NCBI GenBank assembly: GCA_013368445.1
Contig: JAACJO010000027.1
Location: forward strand, 395,241-459,240
DNA length: 64,000 nt
Direction: 5' to 3'
Source of the DNA: Leucocoprinus leucothites
Lineage: Eukaryota; Basidiomycota; Agaricomycetes; Agaricales; Agaricaceae
The notes under the pieces are model-generated. The model did no database searches. It was not told the origin of the DNA and was given only the letters and a program-made list of their open reading frames with translations. Each line of letters begins with the position of its first letter. The first letter of the stretch is position 1. This document shows positions 11,783-22,841 of the stretch, piece by piece. The translations under genes and the position numbers were made by a program.

Positions 11783-12955
11783 TTGATGTCATCTACCTTA
11801 CCAAAACCTAGAAAACCTGGCAAACCAATAAAGCTGAGGACTGTGTGTGATGTCCATCAGCAAAACTTAAATACACAAAAACTCTCTTCCTCCTTACCTG
11901 ACATTGAGGGCATATTATGCAGAGTTGCTTCTGCTAGGTATAGATCCACCATTGACTTGGTGGATGCATATGAGCAGATCTGAGTCACACCAGAACATGT
12001 CAACTGCACTGCTATAGCCACTCCTAGTAGAACCATGATCAGTCCAGTAATGCAGCAGGATGACTGCAATGCCTCTGCCACATTCCAGATGGTAATGACA
12101 AGGGTATTTGCACCATACCTTGGAGATTTCTTGGATGTCTACCTCAATGATATTATAATTTACTTGAACTCACTTGAGGATCACATTCACTACATATGTC
12201 TCATCATTGATATCCTAGAGAAGGAGATATTCTATGTCAGTGAACACAAGCTCCACTTCCTGGAAAAGGAACTATGCATACTTGGTTGTCTGGTCAGTGA
12301 TGAAGAGATCTGGATGGACCCCAATAAGGTTGACACTCTGTGTTGATGGAAGGTACCCACTAACTGTGACTTGCTAAGAGGATTTCTTGGCTCAGTGGGA
12401 TACCTGGCCAATGATATTAACAACATGTGAGTTCCTATGGGGATATTATCTGAGTTAACTAGTGATACTGTACCATTTTGATGGGAATACACTCACTAGC
12501 ATATATTCAATGATGTCAAAAATGCTGCAGCTGTCTGTAGGGACCACCATTGAAAACCCCTTCAATATGGCCCAAATGCTCCCCCAATTAATGTTGTAAC
12601 TGACAGATGTGTGACCAGGATTGCTGGTATCATAAGTCAGGGCACTAACTGGAAGGATGCTAAAATAGCAGCCTTCTTCTTGGTGAAATTGAATTTGGTG
12701 CAACAGAACTATCCTGTATATGAAATAGAAATGTTAGCTGGAGTAGAAACTATGATGAGACACAGGGACATACTTCAAGGGGCCAAATTCCACTGGTTCA
12801 CCAACCACAAGGGTCTCACAAACCTTCTAAGACAGAAGGACTTGTCAGGTAGACAAGCTCAATGGATGGAAAAACTGGCACAGTTTGACTTTGAGGTAGT
12901 GTATGTGCCTGGTAGTGATAACATACTCTTAGATGCCTTGTCTAGGATCTACTAA
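11783..12955 (+). pseudogene. Gypsy reverse transcriptase (palm) and RNase H
   Basis: KPRKPGKPIKLRTVCDV and YRSTIDLVDAYEQI are RT motifs upstream of the active site. The YxDD box is mutated to YLNDIIIY (VYLNDII at about 12,137). GFLGSVGYLAND marks the connection. RNase H follows at 12,600-12,955: ITDRC/VTRIAGI, the E block YPVYEIEMLAGVE, WFTNHKGLTNLL, GRQAQWMEKLAQFDFEV and VPGSDNILLDALSR. Stops at about 11,982, 12,344, 12,428 and 12,479 inactivate it. Order and spacing agree with the gypsy pol gene. Confidence 0.92.
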
Positions 12956-13440
12956 AACAATCAGCCAGGCACCATGAGAGCTAGAAGTGAATACACTTAC
13001 CATGACATAATCAACAATGACCACATGCCATCTCACACAGTGACCATGCCTGTTGTCATTGGTATGGAGGGCATGGCTACCATTATGGCAATAACAAGGG
13101 GATGGACCAAACATTGCATGGAAGTAGACATTGCAACAGAACAGGTCCCAATATCCATTTCCCAAAAGGAATGGATGGAGGGTGGGAGTGGTACACAAAC
13201 CATGAAACCTGCTAGGAAACACAATCACAAGTTAGTAAGATTTTAGTAGAAAAGGGAAGACTCACCATTCACATACCCACTAGACCATGAGCCAATGTGG
13301 TAAACTATGAAAAAGCTGCAGAGGGCACTGCAAGTACACAGACACCCACTATGGTAAACAAGTCAGGTGATGTGAACATCACACACCCAGCTCTAGGCCC
13401 ACAACATTCCAGCTCACAACCTTATTCTCTCATTGATCTC
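12956..13440 (+). other. Gypsy RNase H-integrase linker
   Basis: Low-similarity linker with open pieces (12,974-13,246; 13,297-13,485) rich in Met, His and Thr. No domain recognised. Confidence 0.45.
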
Positions 13441-14450
13441 CTGCAGAATGCACCTTCTGGAATCAACATTGTTGATGCCATATAGAATAAATACCACAAG
13501 GACCCACAGTTCAGGCCCATCATTGATTCCCCCAAGGAGTACAAGAACTTTTGGCTAGATAATGGCTTGCTGTATATCAACATCCAAGGCTCCAAGTAAT
13601 TATGCATCCCAAACTCCACTACCAACTTCTGAAATGTTCATGAAATCCTCATCTCTGAGGCTCATTCTATCCTGGCTCATCTGGGAGCCAAGAGAACAGT
13701 TGATTACCTGAGAGATCAGGTTTGGTAGAAAGACCTAGTAAAGGATGTAAGTGCCTTCTGTGAGTCATGCATTACCTGCAAACACAGTAAACCCATGAAC
13801 CACAAGCCTTATAGTTTATTACAACCTCTACCAGTACTCTCTACTCAGTTGGAGAACATTGGCATTGATTTTGTAGGACCATTTCCAGAATCCAGAGACT
13901 GAGACACCACTTACAATTCCATCACAGTCCTCATTAATTGCTTAACCAGTATGATTCACCTTATACTGAGCAGAATAAACTACAAAGCTTGTCAGGTAGC
14001 AGAGCTCATTTTCTGGGAGTCTATCATCTTCACAGTCTCCCAACATCCATAGTGAGTGACTGTGATGCATTGTTTACTAGCACATTCTGGACATGGCTGA
14101 ATGAACTTATAGGCACCAAACTCCAGATGTCCAGCACATATCACCCTAAATCCAATAGCTCAACCAAGTGAGCCAACTGAATGATCATTCAGATGCTAAG
14201 GCAATGCATCTCGCAAAATCAAAAAAACTGGGTCTCTAAGTTACCAGCCATAGAGTTCACTGTCAACTCTGCTCAATCAGAAGTCACTGGGTATGCTCCC
14301 TTCTTCCTCAATCATGGCTGCATGCCTTGCTTCTTTATCTGGAATTCTCCTTCAACAACTGAATACCATGGCATCTGCACCTTTGCTCAGAACATGAAAA
14401 ATGCTATTATTCAAGCACATGATAGCATACTCACCCACTGAATCAAGGAG
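13441..14450 (+). pseudogene. Gypsy integrase: zinc-binding and catalytic domains
   Basis: The integrase zinc-binding domain is read from about 13,600 (VHEILISEAHSILAHLGAK, then FCESCITCKHSKP, the HHCC pattern). The catalytic core follows: NIGIDFVGPFPESRD, SDCDALFTSTFW and STYHPKSNSSTK. After a stop it continues WVSKLPAIEFTVNSAQ and GYAPFFLNHGCMP (14,181-14,441). Stops at about 13,485, 13,598, 13,728, 13,902, 14,171 and 14,441 show it is dead. The integrase would insert the cDNA into chromosomal DNA. Confidence 0.9.
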
Positions 14451-14938
14451 GTTAGAATAGCCAACTGCAGGCAAATCCCCTCACCCTTCTGAACAGGTGA
14501 CCTAGTCTACATCTCCATGAGAAACATCTTGTTTCCTTGTGGACTCACCTGCAGACTCATCCCCAAATTCATTGGCCCTTACCCCATTATATGAGACTTC
14601 AGCAATAACTCCTACAAAATTGAGTTATCTCAAAATTTGCAGTGACATAGTGTACATGAAGTTTTCCATGCATCATTATTGTAGATCCACATGCCTAACA
14701 ATGACTGTCTTTTCCCTGGCCAAATGGATTCACAAGTGTGGGACTTTGAGGAATCTGATCAAGAATGGATAGTTAACTGAATTTGTGCCCACTCAGGCTC
14801 CAAACAAAACACCCTGTTTGAAATTCTTTGGAAATCCAGTGATGTAACCTGGCTACCATATGACAAGATAGACCACCTGACTGCTTTAGAACAATACTTT
14901 GAGACAATTGGGATTGATAACATAGATCATTTGGCATT
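14451..14938 (+). pseudogene. Gypsy integrase C-terminus and chromodomain-like tail
   Basis: GDLVYISMRNI and LIPKFIGPYPI are the integrase C-terminal beta domain. After PNDCLFPGQMDSQVWDFE a tail reads WIVN, stop, ICAHSGSKQNTLFEILWKSSDVTWLPYDKI, DHLTALEQYFETIG. The segment LFEILWKSSDVTWLPY has the spacing of a chromo-shadow/chromodomain core (FxVxWxxxDxTWxPxxxL). It is cut by the MITE-like element that begins at 14,939. Confidence 0.75.
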
Positions 14939-16461
14939 GACCTCAACAATCTGGATTAATCCTCAATGACTATAGTTGTGCATTTGGATAGGCTAAATTT
15001 GGATTAATCCGGATTATTTCCATATAAGGAATCTCATCTCAGTTTATATGTATTTAAACCCTAGACCCCATATATCTTCTCTGATAATCCTAGATGAACT
15101 GTTATAGTGACACTGGCCCAGTCCTAAGCTGGCATGATAAGTATCGAGTTGATCTTATCAAAGGGGACTCCTTCTTGGTAGGCAACAAAGTCGCTTACAA
15201 AGTCAGAGTTATGATATGGCAATTATAAGAGTAAAGACTTTAGTAACTGAGATCTTAAAGCTTAAGTTCAATTTGACTTTGTATAGATAAAGGCTCATAT
15301 TGAGTCTCCACCTAACCAAGTAGAAATAATGTTTCTCCTTAGTAGATGTTGACAACTTATATATGATACAAGTCTGTATCTAAGTATAACTAGGGTCAAG
15401 GGCTTGTAATGAAAGAAGAGAAGTGTACAGCTTCCTTAACTCTAATTAAACTATATAAGACATGATTTGTCAAAGAAGCTTTAGAAGTTCTTCTAAAGGA
15501 GTTCTTCTTTGATCATTTGACTAGATTACAAGGTAAGTCCAAATATAGCTCAGCTATATTTAATAATCACATGTCATCAAAACATAAACAAAACCAAATG
15601 AGTCATAATAAGTTATAACAGGACAAAGTAAACAAGTCAAAACAAACTAGGAAAATACAAGAACAAATAAGATGAAAACATAATTGCGATATTACTTAAG
15701 TAAAGCTAATATTGACTTTGTATTGTATAGGAAACAAATGCTAGATATAATCAATATATATAACATGAACTTAAAAATCCCAGATTAATCTGGATTAATC
15801 CTTAATTGTAGATTAATCTCTAGAAAATCTGGATAAAATATACATTATTTAAGCGCCAAAATTACGCGTTCAATGGAAATTGAACATACAGCTAGTAAAG
15901 TGTAACTAATAAGTATTTAAGACCACTACACTATGTGTCTTAAAGATAACTAACAAGCTGACCAATATATATATAGTTTTCAACTCTCTTTAAACTATAC
16001 CCAATCACTAAGTTCAGCTATATAAGAGGTCAAAGGAGAGTATATCATACTCATATAACATATTAGCATTGGCCAGAGCCTAATATGCCTATTATAGCCC
16101 TTGTATATAGTAGTGCAATTAAGGTAGATAATGACTTAGTCAAATTTTAAAGTAATTAGGATCAGAAAATGTTATATATATTAAATGTGCTGTAAATAGT
16201 CATATAGATCTATAGTGTAGTAGTCTTAATTGTGATATTAACTATATATAACTAGTAGGTCCTTAGTTCAAGTCTTGTTGGTAGTGAATTTTGGGTGCTT
16301 ATTTTACCATCTATTACCAGTCTTCATTAATGACTCTAGTCATGTGATTCTAATCATGTGCTCTGGGCCTCTTTATATAGAAATAATCTGAATTAATCCA
16401 AAATTAGCCTGCCCAAATCCATAACTATAATTGTTGAGGATTAATCCAGATTACTGAGGTC
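14939..16461. mobile_element. MITE-like foldback element with GGATTAATCC motifs, itself interrupted
   Basis: Terminal inverted repeats of about 75 bp: left end gacctcaacaatctggatta..., right end (reverse complement) gacctcagtaatctggatta.... Both arms continue through tatagttatg / tggattaatc / tatttctatata. The palindromic core ggattaatcc recurs at about 14,953, 14,999, 15,790, 16,390 and 16,440. No transposase. The interior holds a second element (15,105-15,770). No certain target duplication was found. It splits the gypsy 3' region. Confidence 0.75.
15105..15770 (-). mobile_element. Mariner-like MITE, truncated copy (nested)
   Basis: The left end tagtgacactggcccagtcc follows a TA. The body matches the reverse complement of 19,100-19,640 in the element at 18,981-21,336, including the shared blocks aggtggagactcaatac and ttctaaagcttctttgac. 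The other terminal repeat is missing, so this copy is cut at its right side. Confidence 0.7.
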
Positions 16462-17725
16462 CCTGCATTTGGTCAGTAATGAATCTCAAATCCCTCTGGA
16501 TAGTGATGAACAGGTACAATTCACTGCTATCTCATTTGATGCAGACTCAGTAGAAATTGTAGATATACTAACCTCCTGTTCATTCCCTCTTTCCCAGACT
16601 ATCTCTCCTCACATTCTAGCCAAATTATTCCCTCTTCATCCCATCTTCATCTCCTTCCCCTCCATCATCATCCTGACCATGGGAAGATTCAAGAATGTGC
16701 TCTGGAAGCCACCCACTGGACTTGAATTTGTTCTTGACCACTACTTCCTCTTTGCCCATTATCAAAAACCTACTATATGGACCATCATTGACCCTACCAC
16801 CAGTGACATCTTCCCATTCCCTCCAGTCACTTGGTGACTCCGGATAATCACTGATGGATCCATCCAAAGCTCTGATGGGATTCCTCTCAGGTGTTCTGTG
16901 CCTATCAGATATGATGACTTTGTCAGAATTTTCAACCAACACAAAACTCTATTCCACATGTGTTATTGAACTGAAACTTCCAGCCCTTGGGTTATCCCAG
17001 AAGGCTCTTGTCACATTGGCAAAAAGGTCCTCAACCTAGAGGTGTTTGAGCACACTGCTCCACCTTCCAATAAATCCCTCCTATACATCTTGGGCATGCT
17101 TGATGACCATGGCATGGTCTCTGAGGATCACTTTGAAGATGTCACCTACACCTTGATTTACAAATCTATCAAAGAGGCAAAGATAGAGATCAATTCCAGA
17201 CCTGATCAATCCAAACCTCATGGATCTCAGTCCAACATCAATAGCAGAAAACCATACAAAGGAAAGATGGGGAATCAGCATCAATTATGTAACCCCTCTT
17301 GCATTAATCATGATGCATCAGTCCTGCTTGGACCTTTCTTGAGCTTCACTCCTTCAATCTCCAGCCCAACTGCCAAATTGCCTTTAATAACTGGTGACAA
17401 ACTCCTCTCCTTCCACAACCCTGACAACTCCATCACCTCCAGTTCTACTCAAGTAATTGGGGCCCAAGTCATTCAACAACCCACTACCATCTCTTCTGCT
17501 CTTCTTGATCATGACCATCTGGAGCATGTTGCTCATCAGTTCCTGAACAATGATGCTAATCCTTCCACTAGAATGGAGGATAACCATTAGGCTGACAAGG
17601 ACATAGCCATGATCCACCAGTCTAGTTCTCTGAATCCTGCAGAAGAACCCTCAGATCTTAATTGATAAGTTTATGTTCTCATCCCTTTCCCAGTCAACCA
17701 CTCTTAGGAGTGCTTGGAGGATGTA
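16462..17725 (+). pseudogene. Gypsy third ORF between chromodomain and 3' LTR
   Basis: This region reads almost continuously as protein from 16,469 to about 17,660 with a few stops (16,837; 17,590) and frame changes. Pieces: MGRFKNVLWKPPTGLEFVLDHYFLF, PTIWTIIDPTTSDIFPFPPV, IPLRCSVPIRYDDFVRIF, then YILGMLDDHGMVSEDHFEDV, followed by a low-complexity Ser/Asn tail. No known domain is recognised. Its position would normally hold an env-like or accessory gene, but no signal peptide or membrane anchor is evident. A purine run (tggaggatg) just before 17,726 may be the polypurine tract. Confidence 0.5.
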
Positions 17726-17951
17726 TGTAGCTGTTTTGTGACTTGGTCACTCTATGACTTATGCTTATGTTGTTATATGTTTTCCTATATCATCTGTTAC
17801 CTAAGCTGATGAAGAGTAGATAGTATATATATGAATATTCCTTGTACTAGATACTCTTTGGACTCTTGAATATCAAACTTTACTTCTGTTGAGTCTTGGT
17901 ATTCTTGAGTTTCTTTCCATGTGTCACAACTGTTCTCACTCTTGCATCACA
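17726..17951 (+). repeat. 3' LTR of the gypsy element
   Basis: 226 bp; partner of 3,664-3,889. Followed by attca, matching attcc before the 5' LTR in four of five bases. Confidence 0.93.
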
Positions 17952-18199
17952 ATTCAGCAAGCCATGCCCCTTCTGAAACAAGACTAGAGAGCAACTTGGA
18001 TTTAATTATTAGTTCAATGCCAAAGTGTGGATGGCCTGGGTCATTTACCAGGAGTGGCTTTTACACTAGAATAATGTGTTTCATGCTCAACAACACCACA
18101 TTGTCCTTCTACAGGACAATTCCCCTGGTCACATTGTTTTCCCTAGCCTCACCAATATCTGGATCATTAATTTTGCACAGAATCTCACATTGCACATCT
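17952..18199 (+). pseudogene. Pogo transposase fossil, part 2
   Basis: Continues the frame left at 3,663: FSKPCPF, then VWMAWVIYQEWLL and HHIVLLQDNSPGHIVF (the second-Asp block, QDNSPGH), LTNIWIINFAQNLTLHI. It is interrupted by a solo LTR at 18,200 with target duplication catct. Confidence 0.9.
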
Positions 18200-18559
18200 T
18201 GTTAGAGGAGGGTAATCCAACCAGACTCAGTCATCTCAGGTAAGTTGGCCATCTTGGCCATGTTCAGTCTTCTTGGGGGTCTTGGGGTCCTCAGTGATCT
18301 CAGCCTCCTTGGCTTTGACTATTGTTAGCATCATTCTATGTATACACCTTTGTACATGTTTGTTCCTATATTTGTTTGTATTTGTTTTGGTACTGTACAG
18401 TTGGTCTGTGCATCTTGTATATAGTTATGAACACAGCAAGGTTATCACCTTGTCATGTTCCACCTCAAATACATCATCCCTTACCCAGAATCCTCTAGGC
18501 CTGCAAGCTAATTCCCTAGCACTGACAGGATGTCACCATAGACCATGCTTATTCTAACA
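18200..18559. repeat. Solo LTR (360 bp) inside the pogo fossil
   Basis: Starts TGTTAGAGG and ends TTCTAACA, flanked by a perfect catct duplication (18,195-18,199 and 18,560-18,564). A TATA-like ttgtatatag lies at about 18,415. The TGTTA...TAACA ends suggest a copia-type LTR, but no internal region is present to confirm that. Confidence 0.92.
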
Positions 18560-18980
18560 CATCTAGCCACTTAATCAAGGAATTATTCAAAGTTTCAAAG
18601 CTTATTACCAAACAGATTTCATTGCATGAGCTATTGCCCATTATAATGCTGATCACACTCTATCTGATATCTACTCTATCAATATACTTAAAGCTATTCA
18701 GCTTGGCTGCTCCACCTGGGAAGATGTTGATGTGACTACTATCTGGAACTATTGGAAGAAAGCAAGTATTCTCCCAGCTTGCAACCCTGGGCCCCCTACC
18801 AACTTGATAATCCCCATTTCCACACTCCTTAACCCCTAGAAAACCTATGGTCACACTACTACTGATGATCCCATTGCATGTGTTGAGAGAAAATTGAAGT
18901 TAGCTCTTGATAAACTTCAGGTTTGGGGAGTCTTGCAGGCAAGTAATCAAATGAGTCTTGATATATTGCTCAATCTGTTA
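18560..18980 (+). pseudogene. Pogo transposase fossil, part 3 (C-terminal)
   Basis: PLNQGIIQSFKAYYQ is the pogo PxDxGIIRxFKAxYR block. It is followed by YSINILKAIQLGCSTWEDV, TIWNYWKKASIL (the W-xx-T block) and the C-terminal LKLALDKLQVWGVLQASNQ, MSLDILLN. Stops include the codon just before PLNQ and one near 18,838. The fossil then ends at or near the next MITE (18,981). Confidence 0.88.
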
Positions 18981-19707
18981 TTGTGATGCCAGCCTGGTCC
19001 TAAGCTGGTGTGATAGGTATCAGATTGATCCTATCAAAGGGGACTCCTCAGTAAGTAACAAAAGTTGTTTACTAAGTTAGTTATAATATGGCAATTGTTA
19101 TGTATATTGATTATATCTAGTATTTGTTTCCTTTATAATACAAAGTTGATATTAGCTTTATTAAAGTAATATCACAATTATATTTCTCTTTATTTGTCTT
19201 TGTATTTTCTTAGTTTGATTTGACTTGTTTACTTTGTCTTGCTATAACTCATTATAACTTATTTGGATTTGTTTGTGTTTTAATAACATGTGATTGTTAA
19301 ATATAGCTATGCTATTTGGACTTATCTTGTGATCTAGTAAGATGATCAAAGAAGAACTTCTAAAGCTTCTTTGACAGATCACATCTTATATAGTCTAATT
19401 AGAGTTAAGAAAGCTATACACTTCTCTTCTTTTATTAGAAGCCCTTAGCCCTAGTTATACTCAGATACAGACTTGTATTGTATATAAGCCATCAACATCT
19501 ACCAAGGAGAAACATTATATCTCCTTGGTTAGGTGGAGACTCAATACAAGCCTCTATCTAAACAAAGTCAAATTGAACTTAAGCTACTTAGGCCTCAATT
19601 ACTGAAGTCTATAACTCTTATAATCACTGTATTATAACTTTGACATAGTAACAACTTTGTCACTTACTGGGAAGAAGTCCTCTTTAATTGGATCAATCCA
19701 TTACTTA

Positions 19708-21302
19708 CAGTGGCTCAAAAAACTGTCCCAATGTTTTCGCATTTTGGACATATTTGCTAATACCACAGCAGATATATGGCCTAGCATCCTGAAAATATTC
19801 ACACAGGTACCTTGACATATTGGGCACATATATTCCCATGATCACATGACCTTGTACATCAATGAATTATTAATGAATTATCAAAAATATCTACTCATTT
19901 GGGACAGTTTTTTGACTCCCTGTTATCTACCTACTCAATACTTTGTATGACCTCCTCTTGCCCTGATAACTGCTTCAATCCTTCTGGACATGCTTTCTAT
20001 CAGCTTTTGGCACCTTTTTGCTGGAATATTATTCCACTCCTCCACTAGTCTCTCCCACAATTCAAATACTCCCTTTGGTGGTCTTTCATATGCCTTCAGC
20101 TGGTCCTTCAGGTAGGTCCAGAGGTGTTCAATGGGATTTAGGTCAGGGTACTGTGCAGGCCATGATAGAACTTGAATGTTGTTGTCCACAAACCATTGTT
20201 GTCCCAGTTTTGAGGTGTGTTTTGGGTCATTATCCTGCTGGAATATCCTCTCCTCCTCCTCTATCTCCAACTTTTCAAAGCTTTCCACCACCCCATTGTC
20301 CAAATTCTCGCAGTATTGCACTGCATCCATATTTCCTTGACCTTCTATTAGCTTTCCTACCCCATTCCACCCCATACACCCCCACACCATCATGTTACCA
20401 CCTCCTCCATGTTTGACAGTAGGGAGAGTGGTCCTATCTGACAGTGGTTCCCCCCTCTCCTTCCAGGTATACACCTTTCCATCTGACCCAATCCTGTTGA
20501 TCTTTGTTTCATCTGTCCACAACACCCTCTTCCAGTCCTCCACTATCCAATTCCTATGTTCATGTACAAAGTCAAGGTGTTCCTCATGATGTCACTTTTT
20601 GAGTAGAGGTTGTTTGATCTTAGTTACAGAGTGAAATCCATTGTCCTGAAGGGTATTTCTGACAGTTTGGGGTGTGACAGGGTCAGACAGAGTAGAGTTA
20701 ATGAAATTTGTAGCCTGCACAGCATTGTCTAGCTTTCCAGAGGTTATTTGGTGAATTATTACTTTTTTATCACGAGGAGAAAGCTTGGAAAGATGTCCTC
20801 TCTTGTTGTTTTCCTTGTCCCCATCAGCTTCTTTCTTGATCCTCCCAATAGTAGACTTGCCTAGACCAGTTTTATGTTCAATCTGGCACAAGGAGTGGCC
20901 ATCTTTGAGAAGAGAAGTGACTTGAGAGTATTGGGTAGAGGAGATAGCTTTCATAATGTAGTGGTAGGAAGAAAGACAGTTGTAGCCATCTCAACATGTC
21001 AACCAAGGTCACATGATCTTGTTTAGTACTCCCACACCTGCCCTGATGCTCCCCTGGCATGTTACAAGGTAAATACTAGGAGGTTGACAGGGAGTCAAAA
21101 AACTGTCCCAAATGAGTAGATATTTTCGATAATTCATTAATAATTCATTGATGTACAAGGTCATGTGATCATGGGAGTATATATCCCCAATATGTCAAGG
21201 TACCTGTGTGAATATTTTCAGGATGCTAGGCCATATATCTGCTGTGGTATCAGCAAATATGTCCAAAATGCGAAAACATCAGGACAGTTTTTTGAGCCAC
21301 TG
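19708..21302 (-). mobile_element. Tc1-like transposon, copy A (1,595 bp)
   Basis: Flanked by TA (19,706-19,707; 21,303-21,304). Each end carries a 215-bp inverted repeat (19,708-19,922 and 21,088-21,302). Every arm starts cagtggctcaaaaaactg and finishes with an inverted variant (...cagttttttgactccctg), so each arm is itself terminally inverted. One transposase gene lies on the minus strand. Confidence 0.95.
19935..20954 (-). pseudogene. Tc1 transposase (DD34E), copy A, one stop
   Basis: N-terminal HTH region MKAISSTQYSQVTSLLKDGH, then GLGKSTIGRIKKEADG. The catalytic domain has VLWTDETKINRIGSDG (first D), FQQDNDPKHTSK (second D) and YPDLNPIEHLWTYLKDQL (E), the DD34E arrangement of Tc1. The conserved end is IEAVIRARGGHTKY. 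Full length would be 339-340 residues. An in-frame stop at about 20,590 divides the gene: the CGA of copy B is TGA here. The Trp codon that is a stop in copies B and C is intact here (NMMVWGCMGWNG). Confidence 0.93.
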
Positions 21303-22841
21303 TATCATACAGCTTATGACCAGGCTGGCATCACTATAACATTAAGTAAAAACAATCCTTCTCTGTTAAGGTATGGAGCATTAGGAATATGCATGTGTTA
21401 TATAAGTAGTCTAGCACCAAAATGTCAAGGGGAATTATGATGACAACATGGATTTCTGAGGTAAAGTAGCTCCTAGGGAAGTTTCAGACAGGGCTAGTGA
21501 ACATTTCCTAGGAACTAAAATGTTGAAAAAACCATTGTATAATATTTAATTACAAGTTTTTTATTTTTTTGACAAAAGTTGCTCAAAATGTCATATTAAA
21601 CCATTTGGCAAAGGTCAAGAGGCAGTGAGGCTCTGCAAAGTGCGATATTTTGCCACTTACATAATACAATCATGTGATATCTAGAGTGTCAGAAAGGCAA
21701 AAGAAAATAAGAAAGAAATATCCAAAAATTGCAAAAAACCACTCAAGTTACATGGGAAATCATTCAAAGGCAAATTGGGTATGACTAAGGAACCTAGTCA
21801 GGGCAAACCAGCAGAAAAGTCCACCCCAAAACTCAATTTCTAGTCCTTTAGATCATAGAATGGACTCCTACTCTCCTTCTGTAGTGGATCTTCAGCCTTC
21901 TGTTGTTCCAGAGCCAGCTTCTGAGTCATCTGGCTGTGATGGAGGTGTCTACAGTAGTGCTGATGGGTCAGAGGGTGACAGAGATGAGGAGGAATGTGAA
22001 GAGATACCAACAGAAAGTGAGGTTCAGAAGTTTGCAGCCACCATGCAGGCAGTGTTTCAGGTCATATTTTGAGTGGAAATGGAGGCCCCAGGGAATAAAC
22101 CAAAATGCCCTCAACATTATACTGGAAACTCTGCAAGAACAAAGCAACATTATGCTACAAAACAATGAAAATTAGCCAAGAAAGGTCAAGGGATGATTGA
22201 TCAATTCCTTACCTCTCCTGAAGCTCAAAGCGAAGCTCAGGGCAGCCAGATCGTCAAAGACAATGTCCCAGACAGTAAAGAAGAGTATATTGAAAAGATT
22301 GAGGTTGAGGATGAGATGGAGGAGCATCTAGAACACATTTTTGGTCTGGAGGAGAATGATGTGAGTTACAATGAGTTTTCTACCCATATTGAACTCACCA
22401 CTGTCTAGAAACCCAAGAATGTGACGGATACCATTGAAACAATCCTTCAGCAATGGGATAAGCATGTCCTAGAGGCTAGAAACACTGTTAGAAATCTTTT
22501 ACAAGACATAAAACATTGAAACATACCTCTTGATGACAGCCCAAAGTCATAGGCAGACTGGTCCTTGAACCAGATGTTCTACAAGGACTTTCCAGCACTC
22601 CAGCAAGCAAAGAGCAAGCTTACCTCCCTATCTAAGGACAAAAGGCTTGCCCCTCTCACCCAAACTTGCCTCCTATCCATGACTGCCACCCTCAACTTCT
22701 ATCTTGATGTAGAGCTCAGCTATAGCTAGCATGAGATATCAGTTCTTGCTACTAAAGCTGCATGCCAAAGTATCAGTCATGCACAAACCATAAGAACATG
22801 GATATACAATTACCTGCACAATGGAGAACTTCCACTCTATA

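Larger units (their letters stand above)
3664..17951 (+). mobile_element. Chromodomain Ty3/gypsy LTR retrotransposon, degenerate, with nested insertions
   Basis: Two 226-bp LTRs (3,664-3,889 and 17,726-17,951) are nearly identical and start TGTAGCTG and end CATCACA. The flanks attcc / attca give a 5-bp target duplication with one mismatch. Between them in order are gag (with zinc knuckle), protease, reverse transcriptase, RNase H, integrase and a chromodomain-like tail, then an extra ORF before the 3' LTR. A 3.66-kb DDE transposon sits in the RT gene and a 1.5-kb MITE-like element sits after the chromodomain. Without these the element would be about 9.1 kb. Stops and frameshifts throughout mean it cannot be autonomous. 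Target: the pogo fossil. Confidence 0.93.
18981..21336. mobile_element. Mariner-like MITE (about 760 bp) split by Tc1 copy A
   Basis: The ends t(t/a)gtgatgccagcctggtc... are inverted at 21,336 (...gaccaggctggcatcacta) and flanked by TA (18,979-18,980; 21,337-21,338). The terminal inverted repeats are about 110 bp and imperfect. The interior is AT-rich and non-coding. Tc1 copy A is inserted at a TA in the right arm. A truncated relative lies at 15,105-15,770. Confidence 0.8.

Noticed and set aside
20018..20589. Plus-strand frames in the Tc1 copies (also at 29.3-29.8 and 36.2-36.7 kb)
   Set aside because: Antisense shadows of the transposase gene.
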